Assembly: GCA_963722585.1 (NCBI GenBank)
Contig: CAVRNU010000038.1
Coordinates: 48,853-112,852 of the forward strand
DNA: 64,000 bases
From: KBS-96 sp963722585
GTDB lineage: Bacteria; Acidobacteriota; Terriglobia; Bryobacterales; Bryobacteraceae
Direction: 5' to 3'
The notes beneath the pieces were generated by a model that had not been told where the DNA came from, did not search any database, and saw nothing but the letters and a program-made list of their open reading frames with translations. This document shows positions 33,116 to 42,588 of the stretch, piece by piece; position 1 is the first letter of the stretch; each line of letters starts with the position of its first letter. A program made the translations under genes and the position numbers.

Positions 33116-34858
33116 TCAGGGATGAACTACCAGTGAACTAAGTTTATTGAGATGCAATGTCCACCCCCCTGACGTGACCGAAAGGTAGTTTCCCTGATTC
33201 ACTTCAGTTGCGTCCGCGAGTAACCCCTTATACAAACCTTCTGCCAAGCCAATTCGGCCTGGCAGGCTGATGGTCGTATCTTCACCTCGGTTTACCGCAA
33301 CTAAGACGATCTCGCCTCGATATACACGTTCGAACATCAGAATGTCATTATCCACATAGGCGGTGACATACCCTCCTTGCCACAGCGCCGGGCTCGTTTT
33401 TCGCAAATTGGCAAGAGTTTTGATGATCCTGAATGCCGCTGTGCTCTCGTCCCACCGGCTCAAACCGGGCCGATTCCATGGGTCATCGTCGCCCGAATTC
33501 ACGTCAGCCGGGGGAGTGGTCTGCCCATCATTGTAATAGGCAAGATACTGCTCATCCCCGTAGTAGATGATTGGGATGCCGCGGACGGTCATGAGCAAAA
33601 CGGTACCAAGATCCATCCGTTGCTGCCGCTCTGTCTCATCATTAAGGCCCAATTTTTGCAAGCGAACCAAGGTTCGGATCTGGTCATGATTGTCAAGGAA
33701 CGTGCCTTGCCATGTGTCTCGGCCGTTAAAGGCTAATACGCGCTCGTGTAGAAAATTGTCGAGATCGAAGGCGCTCAGTTGTTGCGTAACATCTTCATAG
33801 GCGCCGCCGATAAATTGGTTCAACGCGTACGACAGTTGGAAATCGAGTATGTTAGTGCCGTAAATCTTGTAATCGTTCGCGAATCGAAGCGACTTCGCAT
33901 CTCCAACTCCGCCATGAGACCACTCACCGACGATATATGGCGCGGGCCTATTCAACGACGCTAGATAATCGTTCATAGTGCGGGTGAACGTGGCAATGAA
34001 TTCAGGAAACGGGAACTTGACAGCATCGAGCCTGTAATCGTCCACTCCGTTATCAATCCATGTTTTGCCCGCTCCGAGTAAGTAATCGGCAACTGCGGGA
34101 TCCCTCTGGTTATAGCCACTCAAGTCGGCCAGCAAACAATGATGCAATTGCCAATAGCTCCAGTAATAATCGGCCAGGTTCATGGCCGCTTGACATCGCG
34201 GATCGCCTTGGTGGTGCTTGTAGTAGCGCATTCCAGTCGCGGGATCGTTATCGTCTTCATAGCTGTTGATGAAAATCTGATCGGAAGCGCTCGACTCGTA
34301 TAGCCGGCCGTAGACGTGGTTGTCGAGCGGATTGGAATGATTCAAAGTTATGTCCTGGATGTAGCGCATTCCATTGGCGTGCATTTGGCGGCTCAATTCG
34401 TTTACGTCGTCCCAATCGCCGAAATGAGCGTTAACACGGTAATAATTTTGGACCCAATATCCGTGATAACCCGTGCCATAGCCGGTGCCCGAAACGTAGG
34501 CCCTCACGTTTTCCATTAGAGGAGCTATCCAGATGGCAGATACGCCCATGTCAGTCAGGTAATCGAGTTTTTGAATAATGCCCTGAATATCGCCGCCCCA
34601 ATATTTTCGGAATTGCTCGTCTTCAGTGCAGGATTCGACAAAGCAATTTATTGTGTTTGTTGCCGAAGGATACTCGGGATCAACGTAAGGGGCGTATGGC
34701 TGATGCGGGTTGAACCGGTCGGGCAGAAGAAAATAAATTGTTCTGGACCTATAGTCCACCGGTTGCTGAGGTTTCGTGGCGGTTTGCCCGTCGACACTTG
34801 CGGCAAATAAGAGTAGGCTTAGTAGCGATAAAACGAGCTTAGTTGTTCGTGAAGTCAG
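33116..34858 (-). CDS. Secreted alpha-amylase family (GH13) enzyme, apparent CTG start
   Basis: 580 residues if read from CTG 34858, which lies six bases after AGGAGA (34865-34870) and one base beyond the upstream gene's stop. The first standard start is GTG 34759, but that would remove a clear signal sequence (TTKLVLSLLSLLLFAASVDG then a QTATKPQQP spacer). All four GH13 regions are seen: DITLNHS, DDYRLDAVKF (nucleophile Asp), IVGEW (Glu acid/base) and FLDNHDQIR (Asp). Loop sequences such as KYWGGDIQGIIQKLDYL resemble cyclodextrin glucanotransferase or maltogenic amylases. A C-terminal beta domain completes the fold. It probably cleaves alpha-glucans outside the cell. It is the last gene of a three-gene operon. 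Confidence 0.85.
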   Translation of the reverse strand: MTSRTTKLVLSLLSLLLFAASVDGQTATKPQQPVDYRSRTIYFLLPDRFNPHQPYAPYVDPEYPSATNTINCFVESCTEDEQFRKYWGGDIQGIIQKLDYLTDMGVSAIWIAPLMENVRAYVSGTGYGTGYHGYWVQNYYRVNAHFGDWDDVNELSRQMHANGMRYIQDITLNHSNPLDNHVYGRLYESSASDQIFINSYEDDNDPATGMRYYKHHQGDPRCQAAMNLADYYWSYWQLHHCLLADLSGYNQRDPAVADYLLGAGKTWIDNGVDDYRLDAVKFPFPEFIATFTRTMNDYLASLNRPAPYIVGEWSHGGVGDAKSLRFANDYKIYGTNILDFQLSYALNQFIGGAYEDVTQQLSAFDLDNFLHERVLAFNGRDTWQGTFLDNHDQIRTLVRLQKLGLNDETERQQRMDLGTVLLMTVRGIPIIYYGDEQYLAYYNDGQTTPPADVNSGDDDPWNRPGLSRWDESTAAFRIIKTLANLRKTSPALWQGGYVTAYVDNDILMFERVYRGEIVLVAVNRGEDTTISLPGRIGLAEGLYKGLLADATEVNQGNYLSVTSGGWTLHLNKLSSLVVHP

Positions 34859-34859
34859 A

Positions 34860-35591
34860 CTAGTTCTCCTTGCTACCGGATTGAGGGACCGGTTCGATCC
34901 ATCCTTGAGCAGTCATAGCCTTTGTGATTTGTTTTGCAATCGCTTTGGCCATCCGGTCTGTGTCGCCTTCGGCGCCTTGCTTCAATTCCGTCGCTCCCGA
35001 CACTGCGGCGCTTACTTCGGGCGCTGCACCAGCGCCCATGGTTTCGGCAGCGCCTGGCTTTCGCGAGCTTTGTGAGGTAGCCCGAAACTCGGTAACCACT
35101 ACGTTGCGGGCGGGCTGCTTGAGAAAGCACTGAACATTTGCTTCGACTTTCGAGGATCCCGCTCCTAAGCCGATCACCATGCGTCTTGTCCTGTTGCCCT
35201 CATCGATTAACAGAAAATCGCCTTGCACTGCGAGAGTATGATCAGCCGGAAGCTCACCAGCAATGCCTCTGGATACAGGCAGGCCTGTCTTTTGCAGATC
35301 TTTGATGAGCGATTCGGAAAATTCGTCCACGATTTTGCGCGATAATTTTGCTTTTTCGTCATCTTGCGCCCCGCTCATGCGCATACGGACCCGGTTCAGT
35401 ACTGCGTGATTAAGCTCGACCTCCTCTGGCGTGGCTGCAAAGCTATAGACAACGATGGCCGTTGGTTTTGCGAGCGGCGAGGCGCCGGAATACGATTGAA
35501 TGGGTTTGATTTGAACTCGTCCGGTACCTGGGACTTGAGCGCAGGCAATGCCACACAGAATGATGGGATAGACAATGATCGCAAACTTCAC
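34860..35591 (-). CDS. Secreted DUF4410 protein
   Basis: 243 residues with a typical signal sequence (MKFAIIVYPIILCGIACAQ). The body matches the DUF4410 pattern: TAIVVYSFAATPEEVEL, a helix with LIKDLQKTGLPV, then LAVQGDFLLIDEGNRTRRMVIGLGAGSSKV. The family is of unknown function and common in Gram-negative periplasm or outer membrane. It overlaps the upstream gene by four bases and is followed after one base by the amylase start codon, so the three genes are translationally coupled. Confidence 0.75.
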   Translation of the reverse strand: MKFAIIVYPIILCGIACAQVPGTGRVQIKPIQSYSGASPLAKPTAIVVYSFAATPEEVELNHAVLNRVRMRMSGAQDDEKAKLSRKIVDEFSESLIKDLQKTGLPVSRGIAGELPADHTLAVQGDFLLIDEGNRTRRMVIGLGAGSSKVEANVQCFLKQPARNVVVTEFRATSQSSRKPGAAETMGAGAAPEVSAAVSGATELKQGAEGDTDRMAKAIAKQITKAMTAQGWIEPVPQSGSKEN

Positions 35592-36292
35592 GGCGTGACA
35601 CTCTGATCAGATTGAACGATATTGTTTTGCGCACTTTGGTGCGTGTAATCATACGACTCGACGTTGACCACAATATTTTTCTGTGGAACAGAAACTTTCA
35701 TGTTCCTCATCACATTCGGGCCGCCAGGCAAGGGCGAATAGTCCTGTGCAATTGTCATCGGACCGCCATCGTAATCCGTTGTGATGTCGAGGTGGGTCGC
35801 GAGATGGGTGGTTGAGTTAAGCAGCATGGTCATCGCGTCCATAGGCTTAATAAGGGCGCTGGTTTGAAGCCGAATCGATCCACCGCCTGGGGTTTGCGAG
35901 ATCTGTGCTTTTTTGACAGCTTCCATCATCTGCTGCGGCTTGTTATAGCTGCCGGCCAGCTCCATGATGTCTTTTACGTTCTCTTTTACACCCGCCGCTA
36001 TCTTGCCGCGAAAGCCGCGCATTTCCTTCTGCTCCGGCGCCGATATCGTCGTCCGTTGCATGTGACCATTGGAGTCAAAGCTAATCTGTTCGATCATTGG
36101 CTCCGACGGGCTTCCCTTGCGGACTACGGTAATGCGTTGCTTCCACTGGTACTGCGTCATTTTTTTTGCATTCATGGCCATCGTGAGTAAGAGTGTCCGG
36201 TTCGTTACGGGCATTTGAGCGAGCAGGGGTATCGTGCAGACGGACACGCCGAATACAAAAAGCGAAGCCACGCTTCTACGGGAATTGTTCAT
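35588..36292 (-). CDS. Secreted protein of unknown function
   Basis: 234 residues from ATG 36292 with GAGG upstream (an upstream start at 36319 is less likely). The signal sequence RRSVASLFVFGVSVCTIPLLAQ ends in a plausible cleavage site. The mature protein has a beta-rich look: YQWKQRITVVRKGSPSEP, ISFDSNGHMQRTTIS, and a Gly-rich turn before IRLQTSALIKPMDAM. No family was recognised, but similar small periplasmic proteins of this type (TolA-like fold or outer-membrane lipoprotein chaperone-like) are common in Acidobacteriota. First gene of the amylase operon; the divergent RND operon starts 138 bases away. Confidence 0.65.
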   Translation of the reverse strand: MNNSRRSVASLFVFGVSVCTIPLLAQMPVTNRTLLLTMAMNAKKMTQYQWKQRITVVRKGSPSEPMIEQISFDSNGHMQRTTISAPEQKEMRGFRGKIAAGVKENVKDIMELAGSYNKPQQMMEAVKKAQISQTPGGGSIRLQTSALIKPMDAMTMLLNSTTHLATHLDITTDYDGGPMTIAQDYSPLPGGPNVMRNMKVSVPQKNIVVNVESYDYTHQSAQNNIVQSDQSVTP

Positions 36293-36343
36293 ATGGTATT
36301 GCCTCAGCCATCTTTGCAAATTTGAGGATGCGAGCGAAGTGTT

Positions 36344-36363
36344 ATACCGTACGACATACCGTA
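36344..36363. promoter_or_regulatory. Direct repeat ATACCGTA, 12-bp period, candidate operator
   Basis: ATACCGTA occurs at 36344-36351 and again at 36356-36363, so the centres are 12 bases apart, slightly over one helical turn. The site lies between the divergent starts of the amylase operon (36292) and the efflux operon (36431), where a repressor could control one or both. CGTACG and similar short palindromes are embedded. No regulator gene lies next to it. Confidence 0.5.
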
Positions 36364-36430
36364 TGATGCTTTTCCGACCGCTCGATCTGCGCGTATAGTA
36401 CTTCGCATCAACCAGTTAAATTCGTTCTTT

Positions 36431-37759
36431 ATGAAGGGGAAGATAGGAGCCGGCGTAGTAGTCCTCCTTCTGATCAGGTCCGGCCTTCGGGCCGAGGAGC
36501 TGCAACTAGACCAAGCTGTCCAGCTTGCTCTCGAGCACAACGTCGATATTGCCAACTCAGTGCTCGATGTCTCGAAGACGAAAGACCGCTCAGCGGCGTT
36601 CCGGACTAACCTTTTTCCAAAGACCACCTTTTATGCTCTCGGCTCCGAGCAGTTAAAGCCTTTCAATATCACGATCGGCGAGGGGACTTTGGGATCGTAC
36701 AAGGGCATCGGGCCGATTCCCGCGCAAAACACCGAATACAGCACGCCGATGCAGCCAACCGGCTTCCTAGTCGGGCGCATCGCTCAGCCTCTGTCTCAGA
36801 TCTACCGTATCCGCCTAAATTTAAAGACTCTCGACCTCTCCACGCAATTAGCAAAGGAGAAGGCGCGGTCGAAACGGCAGGACGTAGTTCGTAACGTGAA
36901 ACAGCTTTACTACAACATCGAACAGGTGCAGAGTTCACTGATTGCCACTCAAGAAACCGTGCGGCTGTACAAGGAAGTCGAGCGGCTTACGGACGACTAT
37001 GTAGTGAAACAGACGGCGCTTGAATCGGAACTGCTGCAAGCGCAGGCTAATCTCGCCGATGCCGAACAGTCAGAATTGGCGCTGTCTAATCAAGAAGCCA
37101 AGCAGAAGGAGCAACTCAACGATCTTCTCGGGCGGGACGTACTAACCGAGTTTACCGTTACGGAGATAGCTGAAGCTCAAAATTCTGAGATCGACCTCGC
37201 TGCCGCGCGGGAAAAGGCCCTCGCGCAAAGACCCGAAGTACAACAGGCGCATCTCAAGATTCTTCAATCCGAGCAGGAATTGCGCGCAAAACGCGCCGAA
37301 TACATTCCGGACATCTCTGCCGAATTCAACACAATCACGCTTTTAAATTACAATTCGTTTCTGCCGGGTGGAACGTATAGTGTCGGGTTGAGCCTTTCCT
37401 GGGAACCCTTCGATTGGGGACGCAAGAAGAACGAGATTGCTGAAAAAAGCGACACGGTCAAACAAGACAAGAACACTGAAACGTCGTCTGAACGCAAAGT
37501 GATTATGGACGTGGACGATAAGTACCGGCAGATGCAACAGAGCTGGTCGAAGCTTCGCGCAGCGAGACTCAGTCAACGGGCAGCTCTCGAGAACCTGCGC
37601 GTTGACAGGGACCAATATGAAGTCCAGGCTGCCTTGCTAAAGGTCGTTTTCCAGGCACAGACGACTCTCGCCCAGGCGAATTCCAGCTACGAACACGCGC
37701 TGGCTGACTATTGGAGCGCCAAGGCGGAATTTGAGCATGCTCTCGGCGAGGACCAATGA
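36431..37759 (+). CDS. TolC-family outer-membrane efflux protein
   Basis: 442 residues with a short signal peptide (GAGVVVLLLIRSGLRAEE). Two repeats of the TolC fold are visible as coiled-coil helical stretches (about 120-235 and 340-440), with a NVDIANSVLD opening, LSQIYRIRLNLKTLDL and WEPFDWGRKKNEI. It forms the outer-membrane channel with the adaptor and pump encoded downstream. It lacks a clear Shine-Dalgarno sequence. The 3' end overlaps the adaptor start by four bases (ATGA). Confidence 0.87.
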   Translation: MKGKIGAGVVVLLLIRSGLRAEELQLDQAVQLALEHNVDIANSVLDVSKTKDRSAAFRTNLFPKTTFYALGSEQLKPFNITIGEGTLGSYKGIGPIPAQNTEYSTPMQPTGFLVGRIAQPLSQIYRIRLNLKTLDLSTQLAKEKARSKRQDVVRNVKQLYYNIEQVQSSLIATQETVRLYKEVERLTDDYVVKQTALESELLQAQANLADAEQSELALSNQEAKQKEQLNDLLGRDVLTEFTVTEIAEAQNSEIDLAAAREKALAQRPEVQQAHLKILQSEQELRAKRAEYIPDISAEFNTITLLNYNSFLPGGTYSVGLSLSWEPFDWGRKKNEIAEKSDTVKQDKNTETSSERKVIMDVDDKYRQMQQSWSKLRAARLSQRAALENLRVDRDQYEVQAALLKVVFQAQTTLAQANSSYEHALADYWSAKAEFEHALGEDQ

Positions 37760-38940
37760 AGCGATTAGTGTTTCTATTTCCGATTCTCTTTCTGGCTTCA
37801 TGCAACCGGCAAACGCGTGCGTTAGAGAAGACGGCCACCCCAGTCCGCCTTTCGGCCGTCGAGCTGTACACGCCCTCGCAGGGGCAACGCTATTCTGCCT
37901 CCATTCTGCCGAACCGGCAGGTCAACCTTGCCTTTAGAACCAGTGGTTTTGTGGAGTCTATCTATCAGGTGCGAGGGGCGGATGGGAGGACACGCAGCGT
38001 CGATATCGGAGACGTGGTTAAAGAAGGTACGATACTCGCACACGTCCGGGTGAAGGATTACGAATTGCAGGTGTCCCAGGCCGAGGGTCAGGCTAAACAG
38101 GCTCATCAAGCCGAGCAAACTGCCCGAGCACAACTGGCGCAGGCCGAGGCGGCGGCAGTAAAGGCGGAGCAGGATTTCGAGCGAGCGGATGCGCTATTTA
38201 AAAAGAAATCGCTCACCAAGTCAGATTACGATTCAGCCAAGGCAAACCGCGATTCAACACGCGCTCAAGTCGAAGCTGCGCGCTCTCAGGTTCAAGCAAG
38301 CGTTGGAGCGATCAACACAGCGCAAGCCACGCTCGGGACCGCCAATCTCGGTTTACACGATACATCGCTTACCGCTCCATTTGCGGGCGCGGTCGTCCAA
38401 CGGTCTATTGAACTCGGTACTTTGGCCGGCCCGAGCATGGCTGCATTTGTCCTAGCTGACGTATCGTCCGTGAAAGCGACATTTGGCGTGTCGGATATCG
38501 TCATTGCACATCTGAAGAAGGGCTCGACGTTATCCGTTTATACGGAAGCCTTTCCGAACCGCCAATTTCACGGGTTTGTGAGCGCGATTGCCGCTGTCGC
38601 AGATTCGACCACCCGTTCTTTCCAGGTTGAAGTGACGATACCGAATGAGCGCACAATGCTCAGACCTGGAATGATCGTCTCGCTGGACGCCGGACAATCG
38701 TCGCCGAGATCGCAACCAGTTGCAGTCGCGCCTCTGAATGCCGTTGTCCGCGGCACAGACGACTCATCTCAATTTGCCGTAATCGTCGTAGATAGTGGAA
38801 TAGCTCGGCGAAGGCCCGTGACTCTCGGCGCCACTTATGGAGATCGCATCGCGATCACGGGTGTCGAAGTTGGGGAGAAGGTGGTAAGCTCCGGCGCAAC
38901 GTTTGTATCCGACGGCGACTTAGTCAGAGTGATTCCGTAG
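37756..38940 (+). CDS. RND efflux periplasmic adaptor, lipoprotein
   Basis: 394 residues. LVFLFPILFLASC is a lipobox with Cys near residue 16, so the protein is anchored in the inner membrane. It contains the barrel-sandwich (lipoyl-like) segments VGDV-type (DIGDVVKEGTILAHVRVKDY) and LTAPFAGAVVQRSIELG, a long helical hairpin (about 95-190, rich in Ala/Gln) and a C-terminal beta-barrel (about 220-320; TTRSFQVEVTIPN). It is overlapped by the TolC gene and followed one base later by the pump gene. It should be the HlyD/AcrA-type bridge. Confidence 0.88.
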   Translation: MKRLVFLFPILFLASCNRQTRALEKTATPVRLSAVELYTPSQGQRYSASILPNRQVNLAFRTSGFVESIYQVRGADGRTRSVDIGDVVKEGTILAHVRVKDYELQVSQAEGQAKQAHQAEQTARAQLAQAEAAAVKAEQDFERADALFKKKSLTKSDYDSAKANRDSTRAQVEAARSQVQASVGAINTAQATLGTANLGLHDTSLTAPFAGAVVQRSIELGTLAGPSMAAFVLADVSSVKATFGVSDIVIAHLKKGSTLSVYTEAFPNRQFHGFVSAIAAVADSTTRSFQVEVTIPNERTMLRPGMIVSLDAGQSSPRSQPVAVAPLNAVVRGTDDSSQFAVIVVDSGIARRRPVTLGATYGDRIAITGVEVGEKVVSSGATFVSDGDLVRVIP

Positions 38941-38941
38941 C

Positions 38942-41900
38942 ATGCACCATCGCTCAGACGCGGAAATGATCGCGGGAACTCACAATACCTCGCGCTTTTT
39001 CGTCGAGAATCCACAGATTGCGTGGGTATTGTTGGCGGGCACGGTCGCGTGGGGAATCTATGGTTACGCCACCATGCCACAGCGCAAAGACCCGGATATT
39101 CCAGCTAGACAAGCAATGGTAATCACGAACTGGCCCGGAGCAAGCGCCGAGAAGGTGGAACAACTTGTCACTCGTACAGTGGAGCAGACTGTTGCTTCAA
39201 ACTCGAATATCGCACGGATAGAGTCGATCTCCCGCGCGAACGTTTCCTATGTCACCCTAACTCTGTCCGATAAGTTGACGGATACCGGCCAGACACTCGA
39301 CGATATCGGTGGCCGTCTCGCTGCTATCAACAACCTGCCGCAAGGCGCTGGACCCATCAATTTCCAGCGCGATTTTGGCGATACGGCAACGCTATTACTG
39401 ACGGTCGCAAGCCCGAAGGCAGACGCGAGGGAAATCGATCTTCGCGCGGCGGCAATTCTGCGAGGCATCAACTCCGTCCGTCCGAAAGGCGCGGCCAATC
39501 GCGTCTCGTTAATCCTTTGCGTCCCGATTAAGGTAGACAAGCGGCTCATCTTACTGGCAATCCCTCCGTTTCAGGATTACTTGGCCCAGCTGGGAGCGGC
39601 GAGAGACTTCCGGACGATCGATGGTCCGGGTTTTGTCGGAATTGACTTCGAGAGTGATCGAGACGACCACGCGATTCTCGGTCTGCTTGCCAGCTTTCGA
39701 TTGCAGAATTACGGCGAGGCTTCGGTCCACCCCGATGCATGGGCGCCTTTTGTGGTACGCGCTCCTTCGGAAATCTCGTCGAAGCTGCAGCAGGTCGCCG
39801 GCGAAAAATACAGCTATCGCGAACTGGACGACTTTACGGACAACATGGCGACGGCCCTGCTCGCTACGGCCCGGACTCCGGATGGCCCGCCTCTTGTCTC
39901 GAAGGTTACGCGTACGGGAATTCTCAACGAGAAAATCTATCTGCTCTATTCCCAGGAGCGGCTGGCTTCTTACGGACTACAGCCGTCGAACCTCGAAAAT
40001 GCTTTGAACGCCCGCAACATCACGCTACCGGGCGGACAGTTGACCGTGAGCGGAAAGAGTATCGTTATCAATCCTTCCGGCGAATTTCGTAGTGAGGATG
40101 AAATTGGCAATGTGACCATTGGCGTGACACCGTACGGCGCTCCTATTTACCTCCGCAACGTGGTCGATACCGTGAGAGCTTACGACGATCCGCCGCAGTT
40201 CCTCAACTATTACTCCTGGCGCGATGCCGATGGTGAATGGCAGCGCACCCGAGCAATCAGTATTAGCGTGCAGATGGGCAAAGGCGAGAAGGTGGGCCAC
40301 TTCGCCGCGGGTGTTGATGCGAGCCTTGCGAATTTGAAGCCACAGCTTCCTCACGATCTAATCGTCGCGCGCGCGAGTAACCAGGCCGATCAGGTCGCCG
40401 AAAACATTCATCTCTTCATGACCAGTCTTTATGAAGCGATCGTTCTGGTTGTGATCGTTTCCTTGATCGGCTTCTGGGAATGGCGCTCTGCGCTGCTGAT
40501 GGCTTTGGCTATTCCGATCACTCTGCTGATGACGTTCGGGATGATGGACGCGCTAGGAATCGATCTCCAGCAAGTCTCGATTGCAACATTGATTATCGCG
40601 CTGGGCTTATTGGTTGACGATCCTGTCGTGGCTGGTGATGCGATCAAACGCGATCTCGCAATGGGCCACACCGCTCGTATCGCGGCCTGGCTGGGTCCGA
40701 CAAAGCTGGCAACGGCGATTGTGTACGCGACGGTCACCAACATCGTGGCCTATTTGCCCTTCCTGTTGCTGACGGGCGATACGGGGAAGTTTCTCTACTC
40801 GCTTCCTATCGTAATCGCTTGTTCACTGATCGCTTCGCGCATCGTCTCGATGACATTCATTCCTCTCCTCGGCTATTACCTGCTTCGGCCGCGGGCGGAG
40901 CCAAGCATTCAGGAGCGGCGCAGGCGCGGCTTTGGCGCGGTGTATTACCGTGCCGGACAGATGGCAATGGAGCATCGGTGGCTCGCTCTGCTGGTCTCGG
41001 TCGTTGTACTTGGCATCGGGGGTTGGCTTGGGTCCGGCCTAAAGCTCCAATTCTTTCCGAAGGATCTTTCGCATCTCGCTTATATCAACGTCTATTTGCC
41101 TGAGGACGCGCCCTTCACTCTCGCCAATGCAACAGCCTCATCGGTCGCGCGCGTTGTAGAGCAGGTATCCGCCGAACAGCACCGGCCCATTGAATCGCTC
41201 GATACGTTCGTTGGGGGCGGCGCGCCGCGTTTTTGGTACTCGCTTGCGCCCGAATCACGTCATGCGAACTATGCCCAGGTCGTACTCGCGTTTCGAGACG
41301 AGCATGACACCGCGCCGCTCCTGCCCGCCCTCCAGACCCGTCTCTCGCGTGAAATCACGGGCGCAAGGATTGATGTTCGCCAACTCGAAACAGGCGCGGC
41401 GGTGGGCCTGCCAATTCAGATCCGTCTCGCGGGCGAAAATATCGATGCGCTGCGTGCCGCTGCCGACCGTGTAAAAGCGATTCTCGCGCGAATTCCCCAA
41501 GCCACAAGAGTCAGAGACGACTGGGGCGAAGATCGCTTTGCTTTGCAGCTCAAAGTAGATCCGGACCGCGCGAATCTTGCCGGAATCACAAACCTGGATG
41601 TGGCGCATGCCTCCGCCGGGGGCATCAATGGCGACCAGCTTACCGTCTTGCGCGAAGGAGACAAGCAGATTCCGGTCGTTTCTCGACTTAGGCCGAATGA
41701 GCGCGCCCAGCTCGACGATGTTCAGAACCTATATGTCTATTCCAGTTCGGGCACGCAAAAAATTCCTCTCGGCCAGGTATCGCACATCGATTACAGCCTT
41801 CAGGACGAGGTGATTCGACGGCGCAATCAATTCCGAACCATCACCGTTTCCGCTTCGCCGCAAGAAGGCGTACTTGCTTCAGAGGTTATGAAACAGGCCC

Positions 41901-42544
41901 AACCGGACCTGACTGCGCTTGCGGCGCGTTTGCCTCCCGGATATCGCTTGGAAATCGGAGGTGAAGAAGAGAAGCAGAAGGACGGTTTTCAGCAGTTGGG
42001 CATTGTGCTGCTAATTTCCTCGGCGGCTATCTTTCTCGCGCTTTCCTTTCAGTTCAAGAGCGCCATCAAACCGTTTATCGTGTTCGCTGCCGTTCCTTAC
42101 GGTGGCGCCGGGGCCTTGATTGCGCTTTGGATTATGGGTGCGCCGTTCGGGTTCATGGCATTCCTCGGAGTGGTCAGCCTGGTCGGTGTCATCGTCAGTC
42201 ACATTATCGTTCTCTTTGACTTCATCGAGGAAATGCATGCCAAGGGCGAGCCGTTCGAGCAAGCGGTGCTTGACGCCGGTATCATGCGCTTACGGCCGGT
42301 TCTGATTACGGTCGGCGCCACGGTGATAGCCTTGTTCCCCCTTGCCATTCACGGAGGACCCCTGTGGGAGCCCATGTGCTACGCACAGATCGGGGGGCTG
42401 ACCGCCGCCACCTTCATCACTTTACTTCTGGTTCCCGTGATCTACTCCATCTGTGTGCTCGATCTGAAGATCGTGAAATGGGAACCGTCGAGCCCAGTGC
42501 TGGAACCGGCACTCGAGATGGCGGGAACCAAGAAAAATGGATGA
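38942..42544 (+). CDS. RND efflux pump, AcrB/MexB-like, long subfamily
   Basis: 1,200 residues; starts one base after the previous stop. Standard RND features: the first periplasmic porter segment (YATMPQRKDPDIPARQAMVITNWPGA), TM4 with GLLVDDPVVAGDAIKRDL (proton-relay Asp pair), TM10-12 with GVVSLVGVIVSHIIVLFDF and the final GGLTAATFITLLLVPVIY. A stretch of about 100-150 residues (about 215-330) lies between porter segments that are closer together in AcrB; I recall this from a long RND subfamily (1,150-1,200 aa), so it is not a novel insertion. Substrate cannot be predicted. Third gene of the efflux operon. Confidence 0.88.
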   Translation: MHHRSDAEMIAGTHNTSRFFVENPQIAWVLLAGTVAWGIYGYATMPQRKDPDIPARQAMVITNWPGASAEKVEQLVTRTVEQTVASNSNIARIESISRANVSYVTLTLSDKLTDTGQTLDDIGGRLAAINNLPQGAGPINFQRDFGDTATLLLTVASPKADAREIDLRAAAILRGINSVRPKGAANRVSLILCVPIKVDKRLILLAIPPFQDYLAQLGAARDFRTIDGPGFVGIDFESDRDDHAILGLLASFRLQNYGEASVHPDAWAPFVVRAPSEISSKLQQVAGEKYSYRELDDFTDNMATALLATARTPDGPPLVSKVTRTGILNEKIYLLYSQERLASYGLQPSNLENALNARNITLPGGQLTVSGKSIVINPSGEFRSEDEIGNVTIGVTPYGAPIYLRNVVDTVRAYDDPPQFLNYYSWRDADGEWQRTRAISISVQMGKGEKVGHFAAGVDASLANLKPQLPHDLIVARASNQADQVAENIHLFMTSLYEAIVLVVIVSLIGFWEWRSALLMALAIPITLLMTFGMMDALGIDLQQVSIATLIIALGLLVDDPVVAGDAIKRDLAMGHTARIAAWLGPTKLATAIVYATVTNIVAYLPFLLLTGDTGKFLYSLPIVIACSLIASRIVSMTFIPLLGYYLLRPRAEPSIQERRRRGFGAVYYRAGQMAMEHRWLALLVSVVVLGIGGWLGSGLKLQFFPKDLSHLAYINVYLPEDAPFTLANATASSVARVVEQVSAEQHRPIESLDTFVGGGAPRFWYSLAPESRHANYAQVVLAFRDEHDTAPLLPALQTRLSREITGARIDVRQLETGAAVGLPIQIRLAGENIDALRAAADRVKAILARIPQATRVRDDWGEDRFALQLKVDPDRANLAGITNLDVAHASAGGINGDQLTVLREGDKQIPVVSRLRPNERAQLDDVQNLYVYSSSGTQKIPLGQVSHIDYSLQDEVIRRRNQFRTITVSASPQEGVLASEVMKQAQPDLTALAARLPPGYRLEIGGEEEKQKDGFQQLGIVLLISSAAIFLALSFQFKSAIKPFIVFAAVPYGGAGALIALWIMGAPFGFMAFLGVVSLVGVIVSHIIVLFDFIEEMHAKGEPFEQAVLDAGIMRLRPVLITVGATVIALFPLAIHGGPLWEPMCYAQIGGLTAATFITLLLVPVIYSICVLDLKIVKWEPSSPVLEPALEMAGTKKNG

Positions 42545-42588
42545 TAAACTGGCGGGCGAATTAAAGGCCCAAGCGGAGAAATAAAGAT

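Noticed and set aside
39540..39900. Apparent novel insertion in the RND pump
   Set aside because: The stretch fits a long RND subfamily I recall in other bacteria, so it is not special to this protein.
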